From the NCBI GenBank assembly GCA_023398495.1, contig JAEWSG010000085.1:1-64000 (forward strand): DNA of 64,000 nucleotides, written 5' to 3'. This document shows, piece after piece, positions 18,649 to 27,818 of the stretch (the first letter of the stretch is position 1; each line of letters starts with the position of its first letter). This DNA is from Bacillota bacterium (GTDB lineage: Bacteria; Bacillota; Clostridia; Acetivibrionales; Acetivibrionaceae). Under the pieces are notes generated by a model. The model was given only the letters and a program-made list of their open reading frames with translations, made no database searches and was not told the origin of the DNA. The position numbers and the translations under genes were made by a program.

Positions 18649-18876
18649 GTACCACACTTTCGACCATAATTGAATTATTCATGAAATTTACGACAAAATT
18701 TATAGGATGCATGTAGTTTAAGTGAAGAAAAATATGGAAGAAACATTGTGAAACAAGTTGTAGTATCCCAGTACAATTAGGCACATATTTCACCAGGCAG
18801 CAGAGAATGTAAAAGAAATGGCAAACCAAATTGATGGGTGTATTTAATTAGCGTGCACCCCAGATTGATTGGTGCG
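18649..18876. other. Non-coding region with repeat fragments
   Basis: No convincing gene. GGCAGCAGAGAATGTAAAA at 18798-18816 recurs exactly at 22099-22117, and GGGTGTATTTAATTAGCGTG near 18836-18855 resembles the hairpin at 22226-22250. A stretch near 18718-18742 could encode LSEEKYG, also seen near 39495-39515, possibly an old transposase scrap. Confidence 0.45.
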
Positions 18877-18905
18877 TTGTTGAAAAATTGTATTTGTGAT
18901 ATAAT
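18877..18905 (+). promoter_or_regulatory. Sigma-A-type promoter of the LRR gene
   Basis: TTGTTG (18877-18882), 17-bp spacer, TATAAT (18900-18905). The 5' leader is about 150 bases and holds a small AATAAGT/ACTTATT hairpin followed by TCTTTTT at 18917-18943, which could attenuate transcription. Confidence 0.65.
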
Positions 18906-19062
18906 TGAGTTGTAAGAATAAGTTTAATGGACTTATTTCTTTTTAAATACATATACATTATAGCATTACGTTTTTTCTTTGTTAAAACCAGGCAAAATTG
19001 GTGGTGAGTTAGTGTTTTATGAGATAAGGAATTAATATAATTATTAGGAGGTTTGATGAATT

Positions 19063-20166
19063 ATGACAAAAGAGAACGAGAGTACTTCAAACTATCTAAA
19101 TGGATACAATTTAGAAGAAAAACCACAAAAGAAGAAGAAAAAAGTTTTAAAAGTTATTTTACATGTACTTTTAGTAATTGTGCTAATGGCAGGTACATTT
19201 TTTGGGACATATTTTTTTATGGGTGACATTGTTTCAACTAAACAAATAGTATCTACAAGTAATTCTGATCCTTCAAACTATTCTAATTTCATTGCACTTC
19301 AAGTAAATTCAGGAAAAATTAACATAAATGACGTTTCAGACTTTTTTACTGAAAGTGAAACGGCTTTTATAAGAAAAAAAGCTGGGTTAATAACTTTTTC
19401 AGATAGTAATCTTGAAAGAGAAATTAGAAACCTTATTAATAAGCAATATGGAGTTATATTTGATAAAGATGTAGCAAATATAACATATCTAGAATTATCT
19501 AATGCTTCAATCCAAAGTCTGGAGGGTTTAGAGTTTTTGGTAAACCTAACGGAACTGAAACTAGATAACAATTATATCAGAGATTTAAGTCCTTTACAAA
19601 ACTTAACCAATTTAAGTACTCTGAATTTATCTCAAAATCAGATTATAAGTATTAATGATTTAAGTAAAATGAGTAATTTAAAAGAATTAGACCTTAGCTA
19701 TAACTTCATAACCGATATACAGCCAATTAGTGGTGCAATTAGCTTAAATAAATTAAATCTTAAAGGAAATCAAATAAGCGATATATTCTCATTAAGTGAA
19801 TTAACGGATTTAACAACATTAATACTTGCTGAAAATAATATTGCAGAAGTCAGTTCATTAGGTAGTTTATCCAAACTAACTGTACTTGATCTTCATAACA
19901 ATCAAATAGTAAAAGTTTATGGACTAGAAACCTTATTAAATATATCTGAATTAGTATTACATAATAACAAGATTGAAGATATCAGTTCGTTTAGTGAAAT
20001 GGTAAATTTGACAAAATTAGATATATACAATAATCTGGTATCGGATATAAGTGTACTTGATAGCTTGACTTCCTTAAAGGAAGTACGTATTGAGCGTAAC
20101 CCTGTAATCAACATTGAACAATTAGAAAAGCACAAAAAAATTATTGTTGAAGAAACTATTAATTAA
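19063..20166 (+). CDS. Membrane-anchored leucine-rich-repeat protein (internalin-like)
   Basis: 367 residues, AGGAGG upstream. A lysine-rich cytoplasmic N-terminus (residues 1-28) is followed by one membrane helix (~29-53), giving a type II membrane protein with the repeats outside. From residue ~120 there are about ten 22-residue leucine-rich repeats of the internalin type (LxxLxxLxLxxNxIxDIxxL). No cell-wall sorting signal, SLH or dockerin. Probably a surface recognition protein; ligand unknown. The scaffoldin gene follows on the same strand but has its own promoter. Confidence 0.85.
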   Translation: MTKENESTSNYLNGYNLEEKPQKKKKKVLKVILHVLLVIVLMAGTFFGTYFFMGDIVSTKQIVSTSNSDPSNYSNFIALQVNSGKININDVSDFFTESETAFIRKKAGLITFSDSNLEREIRNLINKQYGVIFDKDVANITYLELSNASIQSLEGLEFLVNLTELKLDNNYIRDLSPLQNLTNLSTLNLSQNQIISINDLSKMSNLKELDLSYNFITDIQPISGAISLNKLNLKGNQISDIFSLSELTDLTTLILAENNIAEVSSLGSLSKLTVLDLHNNQIVKVYGLETLLNISELVLHNNKIEDISSFSEMVNLTKLDIYNNLVSDISVLDSLTSLKEVRIERNPVINIEQLEKHKKIIVEETIN

Positions 20167-20296
20167 AAAATTGCATATTAGTAATTAGGATTTGCTGAAA
20201 ATTTAACTTCCACTACTATTTCACTATAGTCATTATTTGATGATAAATGGGATGTGTGAAAAATGGAAGTAATATTTTAACTAATCCTTAGGTAAC

Positions 20297-20344
20297 AAAT
20301 AATAAGCAGGAGAATCACGCTTTTGGTTCTCCTGCTTATTATTT
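20297..20344. terminator. Strong hairpin terminator after the LRR gene
   Basis: Perfect 18-bp stem (20297-20314 with 20327-20344, AAATAATAAGCAGGAGAA type), loop of 12. The A/T ends of the stem supply the T tract in either direction. It isolates the LRR gene from the scaffoldin gene. Confidence 0.88.
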
Positions 20345-20454
20345 GACGCTTTATTAGAAGATAAAATAGGATTTTTACGTCTTGTGTATCAAGTGGTATT
20401 GTAAGCTCACCAACTCAATAAAGTCCAGTTCCCTTTATATACTTATATATTTTT

Positions 20455-20483
20455 TTGACAAACTATAATTGTAATTATAAAAT
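20455..20483 (+). promoter_or_regulatory. Sigma-A-type promoter of the scaffoldin gene
   Basis: TTGACA (20455-20460), exactly 17 bp, then TAAAAT (20478-20483). About 110 bases of leader precede the ATG at 20601, which has GAGGAGG. Confidence 0.75.
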
Positions 20484-20600
20484 AAAACCAACATAATTAT
20501 ATAGTAATTATACAAAGCATATCAATTTATATCTATGTCGCAACTCACCACACAACAAAGCCAAGTTTTATTTGAATTTCAATAGAGGAGGAAGTAATTC

Positions 20601-21992
20601 ATGATAAAGTTCATTAGTTTTTTAGCAGCTTTTGCTGTGCTCCTAGCTGTTTTTTCAGCAACTATCAACTCAGCATCAGCACAATCAGGCAACTTTAACG
20701 TTGTTGTGGGGTCAGGTCAGAATCATGTACTTGATACGGTATTTATCCCTGTTAGTTTTACAAATGTTCCTGATGAAGGAATCAATCATTTTGAAATGAC
20801 AATTACCTATGACCCTTTAAAATTGAGGTATGAATACCAAAACAAAGGCAAAATATTACCAAATGGTGCATTATTAAAAGTAGACAAAGTGCACGATGGA
20901 AAATTACGTATACATTTCAACGATACTTCTGAAAGATCTGAATTAATCAGTACGGACGGAGTACTTACTGAACTTAGGTTTGACTTAAACTCTATAGTTG
21001 GTGAAACTCCCATTGTGATTGATGCTGCTGTTTTCACCGATAGCAATGGCAATAATGTAAATGCAACTTTGTCTGATGGATGCGTCAAAGGCCTTCCGCC
21101 ATATGCTGATTTTAAAATCGAAATTGATTCTGCTGAAGTTAACGGAGGGGGACAGGTAGTTATACCCATATCTTTCCGCAATATTCCACCAAACAAAATC
21201 TCTACTTGTGATCTGGAAGTTATTTATGACCCAACTAAATTAGAATTTGTAGCACATAAATTAGGAAAATTAATCCCATGCCCGGTTATCAGTTTTGGTA
21301 TTAATGAAGAGACTGAGGGGAAAATAGAAATCCTTTTTCTGGACTATACAATGATGGATAGAATAACCGAGGAAGGCTTACTGGTAAATCTTATTTTTAA
21401 TGTATTGTCTACTGGTGACGATACCACTACAATCGACTTAAAAGCCATGGTTGGAGATGGACACATCAACCCTGTAATTACAACTATTTTTCCTGGTACA
21501 GTTACTATTAAGAAACCTATAAACAAATATACTCTAAAAGGATATATCAAACCGGACTTCTCATCAACAATATCAGCCGTAAACTCAGGATTTAAAATCA
21601 ACTCATCCTTTTCAGCTGTTACAGATGAAAACGGTTATTTCGAAATTAAGGACGTACCTGCCGGTACATATTACATTACGATCAGTAAAGCCAATTACCT
21701 CACACGGGAGATAGAAAAGTTTACAGTGGACTCTGATGAAGAATTGTCTACTCCTGAAAATCCTATACTTTTATGGGCTGGTGATGTCGTATGGGCTGGT
21801 GACCACTTGGGAATTAGGAGAGACGGTGCAATCAATATGTGGGACATTTCGTGTTTAGGTACATACTTTAACAGCACCAAAGGAGATGCAAAATACTCGG
21901 AAGACCTAGACTTTAATCTAGATGGAACCATAAACTTTGAAGATATATTTATAGTTGCAAAACACTTTAACAAAACCTCTAGTGACTACTAA
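20601..21992 (+). CDS. Small scaffoldin: two type-I cohesins, X module and type-II dockerin
   Basis: 463 residues, secreted (signal peptide 1-27, ending SASA). Cohesin 1 spans ~31-163 and cohesin 2 ~170-304; each has VFIPVSF/VVIPISF strands, NVP/NIP turns, a YDPxKL strand and a glycine-rich end. Residues ~308-392 are an X module (GYFEIKDVPAGTYYITISKA). Residues ~394-463 are a type-II dockerin: a degenerate first loop (RRDGAINMWDI) and a canonical second (DFNLDGTINFEDI), ending HFNKTSSDY as in CipA. It should capture two type-I-dockerin enzymes, for example the protease at 57847, and dock onto type-II cohesins of an anchoring protein. No CBM. Confidence 0.92.
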   Translation: MIKFISFLAAFAVLLAVFSATINSASAQSGNFNVVVGSGQNHVLDTVFIPVSFTNVPDEGINHFEMTITYDPLKLRYEYQNKGKILPNGALLKVDKVHDGKLRIHFNDTSERSELISTDGVLTELRFDLNSIVGETPIVIDAAVFTDSNGNNVNATLSDGCVKGLPPYADFKIEIDSAEVNGGGQVVIPISFRNIPPNKISTCDLEVIYDPTKLEFVAHKLGKLIPCPVISFGINEETEGKIEILFLDYTMMDRITEEGLLVNLIFNVLSTGDDTTTIDLKAMVGDGHINPVITTIFPGTVTIKKPINKYTLKGYIKPDFSSTISAVNSGFKINSSFSAVTDENGYFEIKDVPAGTYYITISKANYLTREIEKFTVDSDEELSTPENPILLWAGDVVWAGDHLGIRRDGAINMWDISCLGTYFNSTKGDAKYSEDLDFNLDGTINFEDIFIVAKHFNKTSSDY

Positions 21993-22104
21993 CCAAAATT
22001 GAAGGATGCACTTTAATTCTCCTTTAAACATTAACTCAATTTATTATTCAGGTATTTTATGCTATTACTTAATTCTCATAATACCTAAGAAGGAGGAAGG
22101 CAGC

Positions 22105-22193
22105 AGAGAATGTAAAACTCGCTACGGGTCGAATCAAACTCGCTTCGCGAAGAAAAGTGATTCGACTAATCCTTCGCTTCGTTTACATTCTCT
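22105..22193. repeat. Nested inverted-repeat (cruciform-like) element (family R6)
   Basis: Outer arms AGAGAATGTAAA (22105-22116) and TTTACATTCTCT (22182-22193) are perfect complements, extended by AGGC/GCCT after a 3-nt gap. Inner arms GTCGAATCA (22128-22136) and TGATTCGAC (22158-22166) are also perfect, and CTTCGCGAAG lies in the centre. Its left end recurs at 18798. It sits between convergent genes and may also terminate transcription. Confidence 0.75.
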
Positions 22194-22234
22194 ATAGCCT
22201 CTACGCAATGTCCTTTCCATAATATGGTGCACTA

Positions 22235-22849
22235 TTAAAATATGCACCCACACTTACTCAAAAACAAATCAATATTTTCGATTTCCTCACAGCGTTTTGC
22301 ACCGGTTCTACCCATCCTGTCGCACAAACCCAATAGTGCCACTTCTTTTACATCAGTTTGGTCTTTCATACCTTCAATATCTCCATATGGAAGATCCTTT
22401 ACAACAAAAAGAATTTGCATATGCCACCTGACCAGATTAGCTACTTCATCAATAAATTTCTGATCTAGTGAAAACTCCGAAAGGAATTTTCCAGCCATTT
22501 CTGCACCAAGCTTATCATGATCATAAGATGTAATTCTTCCGTTTCTCATCCTTGTTGTACCGGGCTTTCCGATATCATGCAGTAATGCCGCCCACATAAA
22601 TACGCGGATATCCTTGCTTTTATACTTTTCTTTTGCTGCCTCATCTACAACAAGCATAGTGTGATTCCATACGCTTCCCTCAGGATGATGCTTTGGTGAT
22701 TGCTCAGCATTTTTCAGTTCATAGAGCCATTTAAAGGGATACTCCCTAAATTGCTCCGTTTCAGAAACAGAATTTAGGTACAGCGACGGATAATCATCCT
22801 TTAACAAATGATTTTCAATTTCATTAAACAGTTCCATTTTTGAAATCAT
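22235..22849 (-). CDS. HD-domain hydrolase (CCA-adding-enzyme HD-like)
   Basis: 204 residues from the ATG at 22849; a GTG at 22882 is possible but lies at the edge of a repeat element and has no ribosome site. HD motifs: WNHTMLVVD, ALLHDIGKPGTT, SYDHDKLGAEMA, and NLVRWHM. The arrangement resembles the stand-alone HD domain related to bacterial tRNA nucleotidyltransferases, which has phosphatase/phosphodiesterase activity. Substrate unknown. A GGTGCA/TGCACC hairpin (22226-22247) overlaps its stop and may end the transcript. Confidence 0.82.
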   Translation of the reverse strand: MISKMELFNEIENHLLKDDYPSLYLNSVSETEQFREYPFKWLYELKNAEQSPKHHPEGSVWNHTMLVVDEAAKEKYKSKDIRVFMWAALLHDIGKPGTTRMRNGRITSYDHDKLGAEMAGKFLSEFSLDQKFIDEVANLVRWHMQILFVVKDLPYGDIEGMKDQTDVKEVALLGLCDRMGRTGAKRCEEIENIDLFLSKCGCIF

Positions 22850-22882
22850 AATTGATAATCCCAAATCCAATCTAAAAACCAC

Positions 22883-22958
22883 CTAGTGCTTTTAAACATA
22901 ATTCATTTCTAGAAATGAATTATGCAAAATGCACATCCTATGATTTTTGCTGATTAAC
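22883..22958 (+). repeat. MITE-like palindromic element, partial copy (family R1)
   Basis: Nearly identical over ~75 bases to 60442-60518. It contains the perfect 28-bp palindrome at 22897-22924 (CATAATTCATTTCT and its complement). The left terminal repeat CTAGTGCT is present; the right half of the element is missing. Confidence 0.82.
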
Positions 22959-23065
22959 ATCCTACACCAACCATAACAGCAGTCAAAGTAGTAATGTCCA
23001 CTTTTAATTAGTTTTGCTTTTTTATTTATCAATTATGTTTCAAAAAATTTACATCCATCACATTA

Positions 23066-23605
23066 CTACTCTTCACTACCCATAATAACTTGCAGGTTAT
23101 CAAGCAAATACTTTTTTCCTACATCGTTAAATAGTATCTTATCGTGTGAATGTTTTTTATATATCCGTGTTTCTGTTTCTATGCCGTAATCCTTGGATTT
23201 CTCATTTACTACAGTTCTAGTATTACCCTTGTCTGTAATTTTCTCACTTAAAATCCCTAACTTTATTAACTGCTTGTTAAGGCTGATTGCAGTGAGTTTC
23301 CTGCTTTTTGTCAAATCAACATGTGCATTAATGCACTTGACAAACTCCATAACTCCAATCTTTCCTTCCGGCAAAACTACTCTTGCCCGCTCCTCATCAG
23401 TCATTATGAATTTTCTGCTATCATTTTCCTCTTCTTTTATTCTCCTTCCTAAAATCTCTGCTGCATAAATAAAATACTTCTTTACTCTAGGATCCAGCAA
23501 AAAATCTGCTTTCTCAATGAAATTGCCACTAGTCGGATCTTTTCCATCTGCAATCATTAAGAGCACATTTTTTGCCTTAGATATTTTTACATAATCTTCT
23601 TTCAT
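23066..23605 (-). CDS. Uncharacterised protein
   Basis: 179 residues, not recognised. It is charged, soluble, mostly helical by composition, and has no signal or membrane segment. A long DEERARVVLPEGKIGVMEF stretch sits in the middle, and two predicted helical segments with KLTAISLNKQLIKLGILSEK could form a winged-helix-like unit, which is a guess. It is transcribed with the next upstream small membrane protein about 55 bases away. Confidence 0.6.
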   Translation of the reverse strand: MKEDYVKISKAKNVLLMIADGKDPTSGNFIEKADFLLDPRVKKYFIYAAEILGRRIKEEENDSRKFIMTDEERARVVLPEGKIGVMEFVKCINAHVDLTKSRKLTAISLNKQLIKLGILSEKITDKGNTRTVVNEKSKDYGIETETRIYKKHSHDKILFNDVGKKYLLDNLQVIMGSEE

Positions 23606-23660
23606 ACTTCTTTAACCCCTTAAGATATTCTCTCTATATATTTTTGGTACTTAAAATGTG

Positions 23661-24080
23661 CTAATTAATTGTTTTCCCACACTTTGGACAGAACGAATAT
23701 TCACTTTTTATTTGAGTTCCGCAATAAGGACAAAAATTCACCTCTCCAGCTACATATTCATGCTTATTTTGTGTATCCTCCATATTACTTCTGTTTATCC
23801 ATTTATCAGCAGGATCGCCCTCTTCCCGAGAATCTGTAATATCGTAAATTGAGTATCTATCCTTACCTGTTGCATTTTTGAAATTATATATTGCCTGAAA
23901 TACACCCATAATAACAAAAATCACACCAAATAAAGGAAAGATTGAACCTATCATTCCAAAAGGTACATTTGACGTTATGGAAAATGCAACGATCGTCCAG
24001 AATATCCCAAAAATTATTGCAAAAATTGAGCCTACAAAAGACATACCTGATGGTCCACGTCCAGGTTTTATACTCTTCAT
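23661..24080 (-). CDS. Small membrane protein with C-terminal zinc ribbon
   Basis: 139 residues. Two membrane helices (residues ~14-33 and ~42-63) are followed by a polar linker and a zinc ribbon with CPYCGTQI and CPKCGKTIN (four cysteines, double CxxC). Such zinc-ribbon membrane proteins are common in Firmicutes and mostly without assigned function. Same strand as its neighbours. Confidence 0.72.
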   Translation of the reverse strand: MKSIKPGRGPSGMSFVGSIFAIIFGIFWTIVAFSITSNVPFGMIGSIFPLFGVIFVIMGVFQAIYNFKNATGKDRYSIYDITDSREEGDPADKWINRSNMEDTQNKHEYVAGEVNFCPYCGTQIKSEYSFCPKCGKTIN

Positions 24081-24188
24081 ATTAACTCACCTTCTTCTAT
24101 AAAGTTCTATAAGATAATTATACGTCAAATAACATTCTTTTCATATCCTTCAAACTGCCTCCAGATACAATTTTCATTAACTATCCTG

Positions 24189-25748
24189 TTATTTTGATAA
24201 ATTAAGTGTCCTTTTAATGAATTCGGATGTACTTCCTAAAAGTATATAAAAGTAATCAATCCCTAAAACGGCACAAACAATTATTACTGGCATAAAGTTT
24301 GAAAAATACCTTCTATTCGACTCCCACATAAGCAGGAAAAGAAATATACCAAATACTCCTAGCAAAGGTGCTAAAGATGTATAATTTCCGGTTTTTTGCA
24401 ATTTTGAAATCCGGCTCTCTTTCTTTTTTGGGTTATTTACTGAGCCAAAGATATATTGTAGCGCAGGAAAAATCATAAAAATCATTAGTGAAAATAGTAC
24501 TGCTTCGCAGATATGCCTGTATAAATTATATTTTTCACCGTCCGGTATGACAAATTTATGTAGGAAATTACGCTCCTGCGTGTCAGATAAGAAATCATCA
24601 AAGCCAAGTGTTCCATCTCCAAAATTCTTTACGCCCTTCCTTGTTAAATATTCAAACAAGCCGTCCGGTCCATAATCCGAAACACGTTTTTTTATTTCTT
24701 CAATATTAGCTTTCTTACGCTCATCCGGGTCAGCAAATGATCTGGTAAAATTATAGTCATCAGGATTATATCCCCCTGTACCTTTTAATCCCATCATCAT
24801 CCAATGTGTGTAAGGATCATTCTGTTGTCTTGCTTGCTCTTTGTCTAAATGGTAGGAATATATATAAACATTGAAGGCAGCAAAGCAAATTAGTATTATA
24901 GCATAAATGCCTGCATTGGCAAAAACACACCTTTTCCAATTCACATTAAACAGCATGTCGATGGTAACAGCAATAACCATAACAACTACTGTAAACTTAA
25001 CTTGCATTCCTATAGCTGCAGCTATACCCATCAAAAAAACCAACAAACTCTGCTTTTTCAAATCAGAAGTGTCTTTCCATATAAGATAAAAATAATAAAA
25101 CAGTACCGGGAAAAGCATTGACAAAGCGTCAGTATAAAAGACAGGTGCAATAAAATAAAACGGCAGACAAACAGCAATAAGTATTAAGGAAATTGTAGCC
25201 TGCTTAATACCTAAAATGCGCTTACATATTAGAAACACTACAAGCATCATAGAAATGGACAGTATTGAATTTAAAATCATACCAACCAAAAAATAATCTT
25301 TAACACCAAAGAATGATGCTATTTTGAAAAAGAAATGCAAAAAACCCATTGACCCTAAATTATTAGGGAAGTAATAATAGTAATTATAGTAATTTGTAAA
25401 ACTTCCTGTCTGAACCCAGTCAATTGCTCCCTGATAAACTGATTCCATATCAAAATCCGGTTTGAACCTAAGCATTAATCCAAAGACAATCTGAAGTGCC
25501 ATCATACCAATTAAGAAGGCTACCAGTATTGGCTTGTAATGCTTGTCTAAAAAAGCTTCATGTTTTGTAAACACCCTGTATATAAGAGCAATTAAACAAA
25601 CAGTTATTATAATATAGACTGACAAAGTTAGCTTATTATAGTTATTCTCTGCATTATTAAACAGAATATTTGCAAGAAGATATGAAAAACAAATTGCACA
25701 CATAGCATAAATTATGTACGCCAGAAAACTCTTAATTTTTTTTATCAT
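24189..25748 (-). CDS. Multi-pass membrane glycosyltransferase-like protein (GT39/ArnT superfamily)
   Basis: 519 residues with about 11-13 membrane helices and GGAGG before the ATG. An acidic DFDMESVYQGAIDWVQTGSF segment after the second or third helix resembles the first-loop aspartate region of polyprenyl-phosphate-sugar glycosyltransferases. The C-terminal part is two more helices. No retaining or inverting motif can be assigned confidently. It lies next to the DUF115 protein, so a joint role in surface glycosylation is possible. Confidence 0.62.
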   Translation of the reverse strand: MIKKIKSFLAYIIYAMCAICFSYLLANILFNNAENNYNKLTLSVYIIITVCLIALIYRVFTKHEAFLDKHYKPILVAFLIGMMALQIVFGLMLRFKPDFDMESVYQGAIDWVQTGSFTNYYNYYYYFPNNLGSMGFLHFFFKIASFFGVKDYFLVGMILNSILSISMMLVVFLICKRILGIKQATISLILIAVCLPFYFIAPVFYTDALSMLFPVLFYYFYLIWKDTSDLKKQSLLVFLMGIAAAIGMQVKFTVVVMVIAVTIDMLFNVNWKRCVFANAGIYAIILICFAAFNVYIYSYHLDKEQARQQNDPYTHWMMMGLKGTGGYNPDDYNFTRSFADPDERKKANIEEIKKRVSDYGPDGLFEYLTRKGVKNFGDGTLGFDDFLSDTQERNFLHKFVIPDGEKYNLYRHICEAVLFSLMIFMIFPALQYIFGSVNNPKKKESRISKLQKTGNYTSLAPLLGVFGIFLFLLMWESNRRYFSNFMPVIIVCAVLGIDYFYILLGSTSEFIKRTLNLSK

Positions 25749-25923
25749 TCTGAACCTCCAACACCCCGAAAAAAATTCTTTATCTCATAGAATTATATAT
25801 TTATTAATTTAAATTCTAGCACAAGGTCAATTGCCTGTCAAAATCTGCTTATTTCAATAATACTTTATATTTATTTCGTCTAAACAACTCTCTTTTATTG
25901 CCATATAAAAAAAACAGATGCTT

Positions 25924-27786
25924 TTATTTACGGTCTAATTCCATAAATTCTTTAATTTTTGCAAGGCTCTGACTTAATATCCGGTTCTGTTCATTGATTG
26001 CATTTATAAACACGGCCTTAATATCCCTGTAATCCGTCAATACCCTTATTGATCTGTCCACCTCGGCTTTTATCAGGAAAAATTCAATTTCTATCAAATT
26101 TTTCAGTAAAGATACATAAATAGGTGAGTCAATAACCTTCCGGGATATATCATTTATTGAGCTGAGTACTCTTTCATATTCGCGTCTGTTTTTTCTTGGA
26201 TCACAGCCATTACTCTCAACTAATTTTACAAGTTCAAGCTGCGATTGTGAAAGAGTTTTGAGCTTGTCTATCTCCCCTGACACATATTTTAAATAAGTTT
26301 GAAGCTCCTCATTAATTGTATCTTTAAACATGCCTGCCCTGTAAATCTCTCTGATACGTTCCTCAATATCCTGGTGCTTAAATTTATAAGTCTTTATTAC
26401 ACTACCAAGGCTATCATTTCTGGAATATTCCATACCCAAGCCACCTTCAGTTGCGTTTATAATTTCCACCTTGCCAGCTAACTTCTCAAAGTACCTCTCA
26501 AACCAGTTTCTCATAGCAAGATAAGCCGGGGTTGTATACACGGAATCACCATAAATATCTTCAGCCAACACGTATTTGTCTTTATTTTCATCTGCCATAT
26601 TTATAACCGCACCCGGTTCCTGATTTGCATAGTTACTTCCATATGTGTAAGCCAGGTCTTGCCCAATCAGTATTATAGGGTCACATCCCATTTTATACAA
26701 GGTATCAAAACATGTATTTGCAACCGATGGGCCGCTTAGAAAAAACTCTGCTTCAATCTTTGCAAACCTGAAAAACTCATAGGTATACAAGTCCGTCGGA
26801 TAATTCATAAGAAACTTTGGTCCTTCATATTTTTCCAGTGAATTGGTAGAAACCTGGTTTGAATATAAAAAATATATCTCTTTATTCAAAACCCTTTCAT
26901 GTATCTTCCCCTCACCCTCATTTGCATCTATACCCATCATAAAATGAGGCGTAACGCCAAAGTCTTGAAGAACAGTAACAGCTGTACCTGCAGCCATAAT
27001 GACACACTTGTCCCCAAGCTCTTTCAACAGCTGAACATTTTTCTTAAGCGAAGGTCCTGCCGACACAAGAATCCCGGGTACCCCTTTAAACTTACCGACA
27101 AGTTCTCCTGCATTAGAACCCCCGTTGATTAAATTAAGATTCTTTATATTGTTATGAATCCACAGTTCACCATACTTCCTTCTGGTAGCTATATCAACTG
27201 TAAAGCTTTGAGCCATTTTTACAAATCTGTTTTTTAAATTATCCCATATCTTAGGAAACAACTCGGCATACACTTCTAAAGGCTGTAACTGTATAGCTCC
27301 CTCTTCAGCATCCCAAAAAAAAGCACTGATTCTATTAAGAATTGTGTCGTAATCCTCATCTACCAGTATCTCTGTATTTTTAATTAAGAAATCGAGATTC
27401 CTTACGCAAAGTATCTGGTAAAACAACTCAAAATTAGGTTCAATAATCAATATCCTTTTTTTACTGAAACTTGTTAACAGAACTTCAAGATGAAACGCCA
27501 TTCCTATACCAAATATAATGTCAATCTTATTTCCCGGATCCACATACCTGTCAATCCATGCATAAGCCTCACTTATAGGATCTTCATGGTCGCAAAGCAC
27601 ATAATCTTTGCCCTCGGACCTGACCATAACATTAATAACTAAATCATCTTGATTGGCAAGAAGAATCCGCTCCACAGATTTATCCTTTGGAACATAACTG
27701 CCTTTGAGGTAACTGTTCAATTTTGAATAGATGTGAGGCTGGTGCTTTTTTAGTAAACTTAAGTTTTTTTCGAAAACTTCATTCAT
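25924..27786 (-). CDS. Motility-accessory-factor-like protein (DUF115/MptE-like)
   Basis: 620 residues. The central region (~220-430) contains GVPGILVSAGPSLKKNVQLL, MMGIDANEG and LIGQDLAYTYGSNYA, hallmarks of the DUF115/Maf family. The N-terminal FGIGMAFHLEVLL and LIIEPNFELF are also typical. Maf proteins transfer nonulosonic acids to flagellin in several bacteria. No flagellin or sugar-synthesis genes are in this window, so the acceptor is unknown. The nrdR stop is 32 bases upstream. Confidence 0.82.
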   Translation of the reverse strand: MNEVFEKNLSLLKKHQPHIYSKLNSYLKGSYVPKDKSVERILLANQDDLVINVMVRSEGKDYVLCDHEDPISEAYAWIDRYVDPGNKIDIIFGIGMAFHLEVLLTSFSKKRILIIEPNFELFYQILCVRNLDFLIKNTEILVDEDYDTILNRISAFFWDAEEGAIQLQPLEVYAELFPKIWDNLKNRFVKMAQSFTVDIATRRKYGELWIHNNIKNLNLINGGSNAGELVGKFKGVPGILVSAGPSLKKNVQLLKELGDKCVIMAAGTAVTVLQDFGVTPHFMMGIDANEGEGKIHERVLNKEIYFLYSNQVSTNSLEKYEGPKFLMNYPTDLYTYEFFRFAKIEAEFFLSGPSVANTCFDTLYKMGCDPIILIGQDLAYTYGSNYANQEPGAVINMADENKDKYVLAEDIYGDSVYTTPAYLAMRNWFERYFEKLAGKVEIINATEGGLGMEYSRNDSLGSVIKTYKFKHQDIEERIREIYRAGMFKDTINEELQTYLKYVSGEIDKLKTLSQSQLELVKLVESNGCDPRKNRREYERVLSSINDISRKVIDSPIYVSLLKNLIEIEFFLIKAEVDRSIRVLTDYRDIKAVFINAINEQNRILSQSLAKIKEFMELDRK

Positions 27787-27818
27787 CTTTTGAAATCACT
27801 CATTTCACTATAACAATT

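Noticed and set aside
18623..18829. 68-codon minus-strand frame in the 18.6-19.0 kb gap
   Set aside because: Overlaps repeat fragments, no ribosome site, no recognisable product.
22006..22197. 63-codon frame after the scaffoldin gene
   Set aside because: It runs through the R6 inverted-repeat element and has no ribosome site.
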